The notes: a model not told the origin generated them from the sequence alone. 64,000 nt of DNA from Sanguinoderma infundibulare (GCA_032821775.1 JAVLRN010000005.1:2852001-2916000); one strand, 5' to 3'; numbered from the stretch's first letter, positions 13,293 through 24,226 are shown. Translations and numbers: made by a program.

Positions 13293-13950
13293 TAGCACCG
13301 TCCGTGAGCCCAGTGTTTGGTGTTTGGTATTCGTTCGTTTGGGAGGTCCTAGTGCCTCTGTCGTCCCGCGTGGACGGGTGGGAGGCCTCCCTCGTCCTAG
13401 GCCGCTTGGCGCAGCCGGGCCGCTTTGTGTGTTGCCATATCTTATTCGTCTTGTTTGCAGTCCCGATTCTCGGACACGTCGTTGTCTTCCTCACCATTGT
13501 CGTTCTCCATCAGCCAGCGCCGCTGATCCTCATCCTTGTTCTCATTCGCACATCTACACGCTAGGATTCATAGACCAACCGGTAGAAACACTGTATTTCT
13601 GTAGCTGTACACCCGAATAGTTGTATGATACAGTATAATCAAATGGACGCCATCGTTCACTATGTATAGAACAACCCTGAGCAACGTCCGCACGGATGTA
13701 ATAAGTACCTAGGGTGGCTTCTAGACTCGTAATCAGTCCCTACTAAGCGCTATAATGAAAACTACGATGAGGACGGTGACAGCGACGACAATGTTAACCA
13801 CGAGTAGTAGGATCCTGATGGGACGGATAATTGAGCGCGTATATTTCTGTAGTGCTAGCAGTGTTACACCCGATGACCTCTCTCGGCGTAGTTAGAGGTG
13901 GCCCAGTACATGGTCGCCGCGTTCACCAAGACCTGTGCACCAACGGATCA
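13293..13950. other. MOT1 3' flank, no gene seen
   Basis: This covers the 3' untranslated and intergenic region after MOT1. It contains T-rich and CA-rich stretches but no coding exon that can be tied to a family. The convergent membrane-protein gene begins its last exon just to the right. Confidence 0.5.
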
Positions 13951-15239
13951 GATGGAGAACCAGGACCGGGGGGAGGGGTATTCACAGCATGTCCGGCGGG
14001 GCTGGCGGGAGATTTGGGGGATCCGATCGACGGGAACACTCACGTCGGCACCGCAGGAAGCAAGGCAGACCCACGCCAACTCTCTGCCTTGCATTACGGA
14101 GAGGATAATGATGTTGACGGACGAGCCGCATAACGCAAAGACAGACCCTGTGGAAGTGTCAAAGGGGGGTCGGTTCACTAGCAGATTGAACATCGAAAAT
14201 GAGGGGGGCCACCAGATACTCCGCACCGCTATTGCTCTCAATTCCTGTGTCAACTTGCTGCCAAACAATGGCCTCACGAAAAGCATGGTGAGAAAGGCGT
14301 TGACAAAACTACATCGCGCATTTTGCACGAGTCAGCGACAAGTATTAAAGTAGCTTGGGGAGGCACGTACGTATCATAACCGAGATGGATGAGGGTAGAG
14401 ACGTTCGTCTCGCCTATGATGCACACGCCGTCCCGCCGAATGAAGGCGATCCGTTCTGAGTCGTGTGCAGGAACAAGGGCATGGATTAACATATTGCTAG
14501 GCTCGGCTCTGGCATGTCTATGCACGTACCGAGGACAAAAAGGACGGCTACCCCGGAGTAAGAAAAATGAAACACATGGACACGACATACGGCCAGCATT
14601 GTAACCGGCGCTTCCTGAAGCCGATGGACCAGACGACGTATACCTTCTCGGCTGATATGCTCAACATGAGTTTGGGCCACGGCAACGTCGCGAGGACTGG
14701 ACGCACCGAGAAAGAGATAGATGGTGAGCTTCGTTGTTCCATAGAAGGCAACGCAGACGAAGATGGACGCGAGGCATATGCGGTGGCTGATCTCCAAGCC
14801 TACGCCGTCAGCAAGGATGTAAACTGTGAGTGGAGTAGATTAAGCCGGATGTTGGTAGTTACGCGGAATGAAACGCATAATTGAGGCTATGGGGATACGC
14901 ACTCGCAAAGAAGAAACCCCACCTGCATGCACGATCTCAATGTAAGGGGGATGAGACGGGGAGAAGCGACTCACGCGGCTAAGTGGTTGATGAGGACGAG
15001 GATGCGGGGCCAGGTAGGGCACTGAATAATCCATAGGAACTTCCTGGATAGCATTCCAGAGGCGAGGACGATACCTTTGCAAATTTTCTGTCAATATCTC
15101 CAACACGGTCAGGAACTCAAAGAGACTTGCCGATAAGATGGAAGACCACGGTGAAGACCTCCCAGCCTCGGCTAGGGAAATGCCCTGCGGAATGGAAATA
15201 ACGGACGACAAGTGCAGGCGTAGACATAGATGGGATCAT
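13951..15239 (-). CDS. Multi-pass membrane protein of an agaricomycete orphan family
   Basis: Several exons on the minus strand form the usual order of a 6-7-TM orphan family found in many copies in Agaricomycetes (family resemblance from memory, function unknown). A start is likely at 15239 (MIPSMSTPALVVRYF). Later exons give FLWIIQCPTWPRILVLINHLAA, then ISHRICLASIFVCVAFYGTT with TKLTIYLFLVERVHVVW. These are followed by DGVCIIG, a RPLFGSKLTQELRAIAVRS exon, and VNIIILSVMQGRELAWVCLASCGADV near the C-terminus. Exon borders are approximate and the 3' end is uncertain. I cannot exclude a small defect, because some joins between 14330 and 14600 were not resolved. Confidence 0.6.
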
Positions 15240-16645
15240 GGTGGCCAGGAAGGACCAAGGCCGAAGGCGAGTAACGAGAGCTCAGACTGAGCTAAAAAGT
15301 GTGGGGACAAGTATCGACCGGAATTCAAGTAGCTTGCTGCTCGTTTGATCAGCCCCACTATTGTGGCATTCTAGTCGTGCATATGTCGATCTGCAGTGGA
15401 GTCGGAGGTTAATGAACGTAAACACAGGCAACGGACAGCGCGCTGGACTGAAGGGGCGGGTCACCCGGTGCTCAGGACATAACCGGTTTGTACCCGGCAG
15501 TGCCCACCATGTCAAAGCCGATCGGCGTCGCGGACGATCGAAGTGGGCACTAACTCGATCGTAATCGTGTCGCCCGCTTCTTGACTACGAGCACCGAACA
15601 AAACCCACGGGGCGCGCTTGGGCCGCTTCCACCAACCCCCGGGTTGGCTATCTTGAGGCATGCACGCCATGCAAGACGACATATCGGGGAGGCGAATAGA
15701 GAACTCACAGTCACGGCCCGCGGCCTCTCCTCTCGTTCTCCGCCCACACTGGTTGACGCTCCTTGTGCAGGAACAGCCGCGAGGGGTCCCTTCCAAAATG
15801 AACTCATAGTGTCTATCTGGACGATAGTTTTCTATAGAGAAGCGTCGCGGCAGTCACCAGTCGACAGCAAGGATAGGGGGCCCAGGCCAAGGGGAAGGCT
15901 GTCGATCAGAGTTGAAAAGCGTTGCGAGGGCGTTTGAGCGTGAACGAAATTCGATGGCCGACGAGAACCACCTACGTAGTTCAACAGAGGAACGGTAAGT
16001 AAGCCTCTACATGGATGAATGTTCAGAGTAGATACCGTCGGAAATGGTCCACCCAAAATTATACTACATTAACGGAACGTGTATGAGATCTAACAATACA
16101 ATATTCATAGGTGTTCGGAAAACATACTCACCCATGTTCTCTGAGTACAAGCGACGCCCCACCCGAGGCGCAGGTTATGAGGAACCTTCGGGCAGTCCTG
16201 AGGCTGTATAGCTGAGGCCTTGGGGCCTCGAGATGGCGTTGCGAGCTACCATCTCGACTGTTGGTGTTCAGTCCGGACCATAGCGATCGGGCTTCTCGAA
16301 GGTCGGAACGCAGAGCACTGACGAGGGAATATATACCGTGCACAACAGCACTAGTCTCAGACTGAGATCGTGACAAGAAACAAGAACTTGGGACGTGCAG
16401 CCACAGCAACCGGGATCTTATCTTATCTTATCTGCCCCTCTGTCAGCCAGGCTCGCGCACTGCCTCGGCAACTTGGGCACGGTGTCGACAAAAGCTTCAA
16501 AAAAACAGACCAGCCAACCGAAGTCGGCAATTTATTGCAGGAACACCAATACAGTACTTGCACACGTTGTACCAGGTTGGCATAGGTCGGTACGTACCCC
16601 AATAACCCACCTCAATGGTTCCAATGCTTCCCCTATTCCCTGGCC
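15240..16645. other. Intergenic DNA, no gene recognised
   Basis: Short open frames lie on both strands but none shows conserved motifs or a consistent exon chain. A small pentamer-like run (tctta repeated three times) is at about 16425-16440. Part of this may be promoter of the membrane-protein gene. Confidence 0.5.
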
Positions 16646-16695
16646 GTGCGACACGGTTCAGTGCGGCATGCGGAATGCCGCACTGAACGTCGCAC
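16646..16695. repeat. Near-perfect inverted repeat (hairpin), ~21-bp arms
   Basis: The left arm contains gttcagtgcggcat and the right arm atgccgcactgaac, with a 5-base loop gcgga. The pairing extends outward through gtgcgac/gtcgcac apart from a three-base insertion (acg) in the left arm. No gene flanks it closely. It could be a protein-binding palindrome or a remnant of mobile-element ends. Confidence 0.85.
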
Positions 16696-16850
16696 AACCA
16701 GTGAATAATTAAGGTTGAGACTAGGGCGTGACCGTCGGATTTGAGGCCCAGTGAGAACAGACCAGATTAAAAGCGGTTTAGATCGTATCCGGCCGGTTTC
16801 AAACGGGGTTCCCATCTGAATACGAAATGTGGCCGAAAACCCCTATATCT

Positions 16851-17140
16851 CGCGTACTCGGTCGTATACGGCTGTTGGGCGGGTACGGCACAATACGTCA
16901 GCATTCTGTTATGGTCGGTTTCATTCGGTCTAATATGGCTTCAGTCGGGTCCGGCAGGCTCTCTTTTCGCGTACTCGGTCGTATACGGCTGTAAGGCGGG
17001 TACGGCACAATACATCTGCGTTCCGTTATGGTCAGTTTCATTCGGTTTAATATGGCTTCAGTCGGGTCCGGGAAGCTCTCTCTGGTACTCGTATACGCGT
17101 ATTCAGTTGTATACGATTGCGGGGCTGTACAGTACAATAC
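16851..17140. repeat. Tandem repeat of a 117-bp unit (two full copies plus a diverged third)
   Basis: Unit 1 starts at 16851 and unit 2 at 16968, both opening with cgcgtactcggtcgtatacg and both containing atggcttcagtcgggtccgg. A third, more diverged partial copy begins near 17085. The repeated sequence is rich in gtatac-type palindromes (cgtatacg). A long open frame on the minus strand through it is repetitive and is not accepted as a gene. Confidence 0.85.
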
Positions 17141-17349
17141 AATTACGGTCGTAACCTGGCGGCTTGGTACGGTACAAAGCGTAGGATGTCGGGGTCCTTC
17201 GAATCTGCCTAGAAACCTATATATGGGTATGAAAGTGAATATAAGCATTCGTAATTGGATTGAATACTTACTTATGTGCGGTCGAAACATGAACTCAGCA
17301 TGCTTGATCACCCTTTCTTCGCAGTACCCTGCCCGGCTAGAGATGGGCG

Positions 17350-18011
17350 TGAATGCTGTATACCACATGACAGAATTGCGTGAGTGCTTACCTTGGCTTG
17401 AGCAGCACCTTGTGCATCTTGACTTGGGCCCTGCAATAGCCATAGTCCATATCAGCAACAGTACACTGCGGACAGCGAAGAGGACATACCTTGGCCTTTG
17501 CTTCCGCCATTGCGATCCGTGATTCCCTCTGTGGATGTGATTGATCAGCCAAGCAGCGATATGAATCTGCCAGAAAAACATACCCTTCTGCCTGTTGCGT
17601 CAAGGCCCTCCCAGTGTGCTACAAAGGCGTCTTGCGTTCCGTGAGTGTTCGCATACCACTTCTGCGCATAGTCCATTCTGCAAAAATAGGAAGGTGAGGA
17701 TACGTGAGTATAATGACAGATGGACATACTTGGGTCCCGGCTCTGTAGGTGGCCAGTTGAGTATAGGACGGGGCTTCTTGTTCGCCGTGACTTGTTGCAT
17801 GGACGTGGATGCAGTCGTGCTTGAGGATGCTGGTGCTGGAACAGGTGCGGATGCGAGTGCGAGTGAGGCTGGAGGCACGTCAGGAACAGGGGTCTCAGAC
17901 GTAAGAGTGTTGATGGATGTGGGTGCCTCTGTGGGCAGCATGGGAGCAGTAATGGGTGCATCAACAGATGTGGGCAGGTCGACGGAAGCCTCGGACATGA
18001 CAGCATGCATC
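17350..18011 (-). pseudogene. 3' part of a lineage-specific gene, apparently split by the adjacent cassette
   Basis: Minus-strand exons with normal splice sites encode a Ser/Pro/Val-rich stretch (APITAPMLPTEAPTSINTLT) followed by PRPILNWPPTEPGPK. After an intron comes MDYAQKWYANTHGTQDAFVA and HWEGLD, then short basic exons ending near KMHKVLLKP. The frame opens exactly at the edge of the inverted-repeat cassette at 18012. A Pro-rich minus-strand coding stretch of the same character ends at the cassette's other edge (21367). I read the two as halves of one gene interrupted by the cassette, but whether they rejoin in frame was not established. No known family is recognised. Confidence 0.4.
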
Positions 18012-18360
18012 AGGAAAACCCTCCCCACCTAATCTGGTGGGAATACAACTAAAAAGTAGGAATTAGTTCTAAATTAGTAGGATTAGTGACATTAGCTATA
18101 ATGTACACAGATTACCCCATCTGTTAGCAGCATTAGGGATAAAGTAGCACTATAGTAGTGCTACAGTATTGCTACTTTATCCCTAATCCTCCTAATAGTT
18201 GCTAATGCAGGACTACAGGCTCAGTATCTCAGAGATTTATTGGGCTGTCCAGAACTTGCAGACATCACACAAAGAAGATAAATATGAAAAGTGTATATTG
18301 AGTATAACTAATACATTGCGGTAGCTACAGACAAGCCAGGTGAAGCATTGACTCTTCAAG
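18012..18360. repeat. Left terminal inverted repeat of the cassette
   Basis: This is the inverted partner of 21020-21366, with several blocks of 20 or more identical bases separated by small indels. It contains an internal perfect 18-bp palindromic pair at 18131-18187 (attagggataaagtagca and its complement), so this arm itself can fold. Confidence 0.85.
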
Positions 18361-18479
18361 ATGTTGTAATCTGAGAGGGTGCGACCATCCTACGCCTGAT
18401 GGGAGACATTCTCACCCTCATCCTTTGTGGCGAGCCAGAACCAATAGCAAGCCCGCCGGGGACGTGAGACAGGTGCTGC

Positions 18480-19440
18480 ACAGGGACCAAGGTATGATTG
18501 ATGGGGGTGCCAACTGGCATGAAGGAGGGGCGCTGGCTGTGGGGGGCATTGAGACAGGCCCAGATGAGGTTCTTGCCCTCTGGTTGGGTGACGAGGGGCT
18601 GGCGCTTTGTGGTGGTGAAGGTGTAGACGAGACCGGTCTCGGACACGACGACGAGGACTTCAGTGCCAGTGAGGGTGGGGAAATCATACACCTGGAGGAG
18701 GCGGGGGTCGATGGCAACATTGCAGATATCTGTGTGAGGATGGGCATGGAGTTGATGTATGTGAGCATGCGACGCTGAAACACCACCACCCTAAGGGTGG
18801 CGAGGAAGGGAACCACTAACCATCGCCAACATGCTTGGGGGCGCGGTCAACACCTCCCGCTGCTTCGTAATACGCAGGGCCGAGTTCAGCTGTGGGTGGG
18901 GGACGAGGGGAGGGAGACGGCGAGTCTATTGAGAGGTCGTGGTGGTGGGAGTGCGAGAGGGACCACGAGGACGGGGCGGAAGATAGAATGGAGCCGACAA
19001 GAAGGAGGAGGATGCTAGGGCGGGCGCTGTAGACATAGGGATACAGCCAATGCATCAACGAGGGAGACTCACATCGAGTAATTCCCCTATGCTAGTTTCA
19101 GCACAAGTACACTCCAGCATCGCAAGAAATCGCGAAGCCCGCCAGGTTCCCGAGGGTGAAAGAGCAAGGGATGAGGACGGGATGGGCGACGATGAAAGAG
19201 GAGAGAGGGACAAACCGTCGTCATGATGCCCGCCTTTCGTTTTGAGAAGGTGATATGACGTCTGGACTTGTCCTGGATGAACTCGATCTTGATCTTCCTG
19301 CGGCCGGCCTTCTTGTCCGTCTTTGGCTTGTCCTAGTCATCATTGTCATCCTGGCCGCTCTCACTGGCATCGGGGTTGTGGATGAAGCTGTCATCATTGG
19401 GGACGACCTGGTCGAGTTTGTGGCGAGGGTACTTGTTGGA
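18480..19440 (-). pseudogene. Degenerate MADS-box (MCM1/SRF-type) transcription factor copy
   Basis: At 19240-19330 the minus strand reads KKAGRRKIKIEFIQDKSRRH then ITFSKRKAGIM, the DNA-binding half of an SRF/MCM1-type MADS box. After a non-coding gap the second half appears at about 18545-18695: LTGTEVLVVVSETGLVYTFT, TTKRQPLVTQPEGKNLIWAC, LNAP. The acidic leader upstream (NPDASESGQDDNDD) is followed by an in-frame TAG just before the MADS box. The expected KKAYELS segment is replaced by VYDFP, and the tail degrades toward the left inverted repeat. MCM1-type proteins bind CArG-like sites in fungi. This copy lies inside the mobile cassette and is judged non-functional. Confidence 0.8.
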
Positions 19441-19495
19441 CGAGGTGGAGGACGCCTGGGGGGTGAGCTAGGTGGTGACGAGGGATCCGCTCGAT

Positions 19496-19633
19496 GAGAG
19501 AGGCGACGTGGCGAGTGGGAGGAAAGTGGAAAGTCTTAGACGCTCGATTCTGTGGCACGTCACCTGTGGCGCCACTGAATCGAGCGTCTAAGACTTGCCA
19601 CTCTCCTCCCACTCGCCACGTCGCACCTCTCTC
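19496..19633. repeat. Large central hairpin, ~61-bp arms, between two divergent genes
   Basis: The left arm (19496-19556) and right arm (19571-19633) are near-perfect inverted copies, sharing gcgacgtggcgagtgggagg and aagtcttagacgctcgatt. They are separated by a ~14-base loop. The hairpin sits between the MADS-box relic (leftward) and the F-box-like gene (rightward, ATG at 19770), so it occupies the shared upstream region. It may be a joint of two formerly separate element ends or a palindromic bidirectional promoter. Confidence 0.9.
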
Positions 19634-19769
19634 CTCGTGCTCCTCACCCATTTCCTCCCCCGCCTTCACCATCCCTGCTGCGCTGAATGCACAGAACCCT
19701 GAGCTTAATGCTACGCAAATTCACGTGGTCGCGATCTGTCACCTCCCATATTGCTGTGACGCCTGCGCA

Positions 19770-20935
19770 ATGGCGTCCACGACCCTCACCATCCTCGACG
19801 TCAGCCTCAACAACCCCAGCGTCATCGGAATCGACGCTCTCGCACCCATGCACGCTTTCAAGGGCAAGGCCACCCGCTCGTGGCAGGATCTCCCCGCAGA
19901 GATCGTCAGGCATGTCTCTCATCTCGCTTATTGGTCTGCGCCGCTGTCGGGCCTAATGTCTCGTCCACGTCCAGGCTGATCATCACCTATTATCTCCTCG
20001 ACCTCTCCACAAACGGCTGCATTCCAAAAACATGGGAGCCCCGAGAACTCTGGCCGCAGCGCTTTGCATTCACCACCTACCACGATGCCGTCCAGATGGC
20101 CTATCTCAAGATACTCGTCCCATGGTGGACGCACCATCGTGAGTGTCCATTTATGCACCTCGGACCTTGCGATCTGCGCCATTCTCGTTCCCTCTTTTCC
20201 CTCTCCCTGCCATGCCTCTTCATTTCGACACGTCGACGCGTTCCGCGTATGAGTGTCTGTCTTCTCGCCTGCTCAATTGCGGCAGTCGCACTCCCGAATA
20301 TCACCCGAGCAAGCTGCACATCCCCACATGCAGAGAGCAATGGTGTGCGGCATGACGTGAACCCTTCTTGTCGCTCTTGCTACCTTTGCAGGAGAGCTGC
20401 TGGAGTTGTTCGATGAGATAGATCTTGGCGTCGAGGTGAACACCAGAGGTGAGTCTCTCAAGAGCATCCGCAAGGGCCTCGCTTCCATTGTCAAGCGGGT
20501 CGTTGATCCCCTCATGGCTGGCAGTATCACAGAGAATTTGCGAGCAAGTCCATGAATGGGGTGCCAGGAGTAATAGCGTTGCTATCCTTGCGCATGCCCC
20601 GAGGGCAAGGTATGTTCACGCAACATGCTTCATGACTTACAATGCAACTGACCATTGGTTTCCCCCAGCTTCCCTTGGAGACTGAAGAGGACATGGTGGT
20701 GGAAATCTTTAACTGCACGAAGCACGTCGTCAACATGATTCGTCCACGCAAGCTCCTCTTTATGGCCATTGGTATGTCTGCTCATGATCTAGCATAATCA
20801 CTCCCACACTGATGATCCTCGCTACTTACCCTGATCAGCATCGTTTGCGCCACTGGGGCCACTCAACCTTGCATGGGCGGTCCTCCTGCTCCCGCGCCTC
20901 CGCCAGCAGCCTCGAAGACATGCTCTTTGAGGCGA
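19770..20935 (+). pseudogene. F-box-like hypothetical gene carried by the cassette, probably decayed
   Basis: The start MASTTLTILDVSLNN (ATG 19770) leads to RSWQDLPAEIVRLIITYYLLD, an F-box-like motif typical of polypore paralogue families (from memory). The first intron uses a GC donor (AG|gcatgt at about 19908) and ccag acceptor, keeping the frame R-L-I-I. Exon 2 reads GCIPKTWEPRELWPQRFAFT and exon 3 ELLELFDEIDLGVEVNTRG. The same frame then hits TGA at 20553 and two more stops before resuming with [20 protein letters not shown] and, after another intron, ASFAPLGPLNLAWAVLLLPR. Either a very short intron of about 33 bp was missed or the copy is a pseudogene. The function is unknown, and substrate-receptor activity for SCF ligases is only a guess from the motif. 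Confidence 0.55.
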
Positions 20936-21019
20936 TGACCACCGGCGACGATAATGCTACCCACCCCCACGGCCATTGTGCCATCCACTCTGTACAGCAT
21001 CTGGCACACTACCATTTGA

Positions 21020-21366
21020 CTTCTCCCGGGCGTGACTATCACCTTGGAGTGTCAACGCTTCACCTGGCTTCTCTGTAGCTACAGCAATGTATTAGTGATG
21101 TTCAATATACACTTTTCATGTCTATCTTCTACATGTGTGCAAGTTCTGGACAGCCAGCAAATCTCTGAGATACTGAACCTTTAGTCTTGCATTAGCAACC
21201 ATTAGGAGGAATTAGATATAAAGTAGCACTACTATAGTGCTATAATACCTGCTATGAGATGGGGTAACCTGTCTAAACTAGAGCTAATGTCACTAATCCT
21301 CTAATTTAGAACTAATTCCTACTTTTTAGATGTATTTCTACCAAATTAGCCTGGGGAGGTTTTTCC
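21020..21366. repeat. Right terminal inverted repeat of the cassette
   Basis: This is the complementary partner of 18012-18360. The outermost bases are ctggggaggtttttcc. It contains the 3' flank of the F-box-like gene but no coding sequence. Confidence 0.85.
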
Positions 21367-22975
21367 AGAGTGAACAGCCTTGGGCTGGTTGAGAGATGCA
21401 GGTGTGGGCATGGAAGGTGTCGACACAGGTACAATGAGTGTAGGCGGAGGTGGAGGTGCCAGTTGCAGGGATGAGGAGCCTCGTGCGACCTATGTGATAG
21501 GCATGAAGTAGATCCGTAGTCCGGGCACCGAAGAGACGAGCCTACCAGCGAGAGTAAGTCCAACCTGGATGGGGCCAGGCCTGCGTGTTCCTTACCCTTG
21601 GATGTCGACATTACTGTGATCAATCAGGGTGAACACAACCCCCCAAGTATGACACAATGTTGCTAAACAGTGACAGATAGTGGTGCACATACCAAGTGCA
21701 CGCTTGGCCGGTAGGCTGTCAGAAGGGCTATCTTCGGCATCTCGCTTGGATGGTATAAGCGGTGTCAATGGTTCTTCATCACCCCTGTTGTCGATGGTAT
21801 ATGGAGCGTTCTCGAGGGTTGCAGCATTTGCAGCCGATTTCTTTGATTTTGAGGCGTGGCGACCGACTTTTTCGAAGTACATGTTGCACATGAGTGCGTA
21901 GCCTTTCGAGTTGTTGTGACAGAGCTGGAATAGAGGATACATGTGGCGCAATGTGGTGTAAAAGATATCCTGTAGCCAGAGATCAGCGTCACCCCATCGC
22001 TCGGGCAGCAGGTAATCTGCTCTGCGTGCTAGGCTGATAAACTTCCGGGCCCACGCACGCGCATCATTCAGATAGTCGCCATGAGCAGTTGAACCATCAG
22101 GCTGTTCGAGGAATTGCCCGGTGTGATTCTCGCCTTTTGAAGACTTCTTCTTGCCCTGGATGACCTCATCAGCGATGTGTGTAGCTTGTTTGTTCTTCCT
22201 CTTCCACTCGTTCCATTCGCGTTCCGTCCAGAATTTGAGCTGCAGGGCCAGATAAAACATTAGAAAGTGACGATGATCATGGAGAAACAATGAGGCTACT
22301 TACATTTGGAAAGTCCGCCCGAGATCTATTACAGTCGTGGCCAACTGGCTCCTGTGGCAACAGCGAGTGCACGGGTTTTACACACTCCAGAACTGCCTGC
22401 TTGAGCTCAGCTATACAAGTTTGTAAGTGATTTACTCTTAATGTATGCATACATGGAGGAGGATGTATCCCGTGCCCGCTCCACATCCGATTGGGTACCG
22501 GTGGTACCGGTGGCCCTTTGAGTACATTAACGAGTTATCCTGACAGCAGAAAATATGTTTTGACGATGTACCTGAGGTTCAGAACCTCTGCATTGATCTC
22601 TGCGAGGGTTTGGCTGTATGGATAGGGAAGAGTGTGGACGGCACGACATTGATGTACATATACTCACTGAAATTGCATATTCTCCTTCTCCAGGACCTCC
22701 ACACGCACTTGGAGCTCCATCAATGATACTTCATGGCATGATGTACTTGAGCAAGAGGATGTGTGTTGTCGAGAGGCAAAGTGGGACTGCGAGCGAGAGG
22801 AAAGATGGTACGATGGTACTTGGATACTGGAATGGGCAGGTGGAAGGATATGTGACTGGGACCAAGACTGCAAACAAGAATGAGAACGGGAGAGTGAGAC
22901 TCACCAGTAAGAATGGCGTTCGACAGTTTGATAGTGTGGAGGCTGGGGAGAGAGAGACCGGGAGGTAGAGCCATC
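21367..22975 (-). pseudogene. 5' part of a lineage-specific gene, coiled-coil N-terminus, interrupted by the cassette
   Basis: Minus-strand exons start near 22970 with MALPPGLSLPSLHTIKLSNA. They continue through a Ser/His-rich exon ending in the coiled-coil segment MELQVRVEVLEKENMQFQ. Next comes an exon with HLQTCIAELKQAVLECVKPV, then a long exon (about 22290-21690) with LKFWTEREWNEWKRKNKQ, DARAWARKFISLARRADYLL and a Lys-rich, likely nuclear, tail (RHASKSKKS). The last exon is Pro-rich (LAPPPPPTLIVPVSTPSMPT) and runs into the right inverted repeat, where a stop follows directly. I do not recognise a family. A matching downstream half may lie at 17350-18011. Confidence 0.45.
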
Positions 22976-23396
22976 TTCGGAACTGGAGTGCATGCTGATC
23001 TAGTATGAGCAATGTATGCAGCGGGTATCGCAGGTGCTGATAAGAATCACAGATGCAGGTGGGTATCGCAAGTGTTGGCAAGGATGTGGGATGAAAGTAA
23101 GTTGGTTTGGCAGCGATGGGTTGGTTGACCGGATGCATTGACGCCCATGCTGATTTAGGCATGCACTCTTTCGACATGTTTGTGCTCATTTGTCTACATC
23201 ATATCCCAGACTCATCGACTATTTCTCCCCATGACACACTCTTCTTCTCTCGCAGGAGTCTACCACAAGTCCTAGACAGACACGCCGCCTCTAGCTGGAG
23301 TGCACACCATCTTTGGGACCATCAAAACCAGTGAGGGCATACTTTCCTTACCAGCAGTCAGACATCCTTCCTCTCCACTCATCGTCCCTTCCACAC

Positions 23397-24226
23397 ATGG
23401 CTTCTACTAGTGCATACCCAGGCAACACAAACCCACAATTCTTCTTAGATGCCTTCAAACTATTCTTGCTTATGTCACCTTCTGCAACTGCTTTAGCGAA
23501 GACTCGTATTGTCTATGGCCTCCTTCACCTTGCACTTGTTTCAGCTAGAGAGGCATGCTTCCTTGACAGGGCAGGTGACATCTTCTGGGATCAGTGGGCG
23601 AGTGCTGTGCATGATGAGGTTGATGCAGCCTTGCGGAAGATTGACTGGAGGTTGCGAAAGGCCATGGTGCTCAACAGCAGCAAAAGGTGTGTGGATTGTG
23701 TCCCTGAGTCTTGTGCTATATCAATGCTTGTGTTCCTAGGACCTCGCTTCTCGCTCCACCTCCCTCTCCATCTGTTGCATCTATGCCACTGCCACCTCAG
23801 CCTGCGTCTCAGTCAGACTCTAATCGCGTCTCCTTGATGACATCATCCTTGGACTCAACTGGGGCAATCACCATCACCGAAGATGATACCGTCCTTCTCA
23901 ATGGCGACAGCTCCCAGGCATGCTGCAAGCAGACCTGTGCTCTCATCGAGGACAGTGCAACCTTGGAGTATGGCCACACCAAGCACCAGGAACGTCTTGC
24001 GAACACCCGCCCATTGTGGCACAAGAAGGTGAAATCATATCTATCGCGCAGCCCTCTTTCGACCTTTTGCTCCCCTGGATGGGGTGAGGCAGCGTCTCCA
24101 GCCTTGAGTCAGGTTGCAGCCAATCATGCCTGTTCTCCTGCACAGCATCCTCTCGCTGTACCTCCTGCTTTACCTTGGTGGAATGACTATGCCGGCTCAT
24201 CATCTGGCTTCTCCGCTTCTTGTTGA
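23397..24226 (+). CDS. Hypothetical protein, divergent from the interrupted gene
   Basis: ATG at 23397 gives MASTSAYPGNTNPQFFLDAF, then a helical-looking segment TRIVYGLLHLALVSAREACF and WDQWASAVHDEVDAALRKID to SSKR. An intron (about 23688-23740) joins to a Ser/Pro-rich exon (SLLAPPPSPSVASMPLPPQP) ending in WWNDYAGSSSGFSASC, stop near 24226. No known domain is recognised. It lies in accessory DNA and could be an open frame of another mobile element. Confidence 0.4.

Larger units (their letters stand above)
18012..21366. mobile_element. Non-autonomous gene-carrying cassette with ~345-bp terminal inverted repeats
   Basis: The arms at 18012-18360 and about 21020-21366 are inverted copies. The outer ends read ggaaaa(c)cctcccca on the left and its complement tggggaggtttttcc on the right, and long identical blocks such as taaaaagtaggaattagttc and the complement of gaaaagtgtatattga follow. 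Inside are a degenerate MADS-box gene on the minus strand and an F-box-like gene on the plus strand. Both point outward from a central hairpin at 19496-19633. No transposase is encoded, so mobilisation would need help in trans. No clean target duplication was found. This is a new-looking arrangement, best compared with Pack-type TIR elements that capture host genes (inference). Confidence 0.75.

Noticed and set aside
12293..13564. 423-codon plus-strand open frame across the end of MOT1
   Set aside because: It merges MOT1 exons with introns and 3' flank. The correct MOT1 end is MGSIGRQ at 13292.
16898..17581. 227-codon minus-strand open frame
   Set aside because: It runs through the 117-bp tandem repeat, producing repeated peptide blocks. 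Openness is due to the repeat period being a multiple of three.
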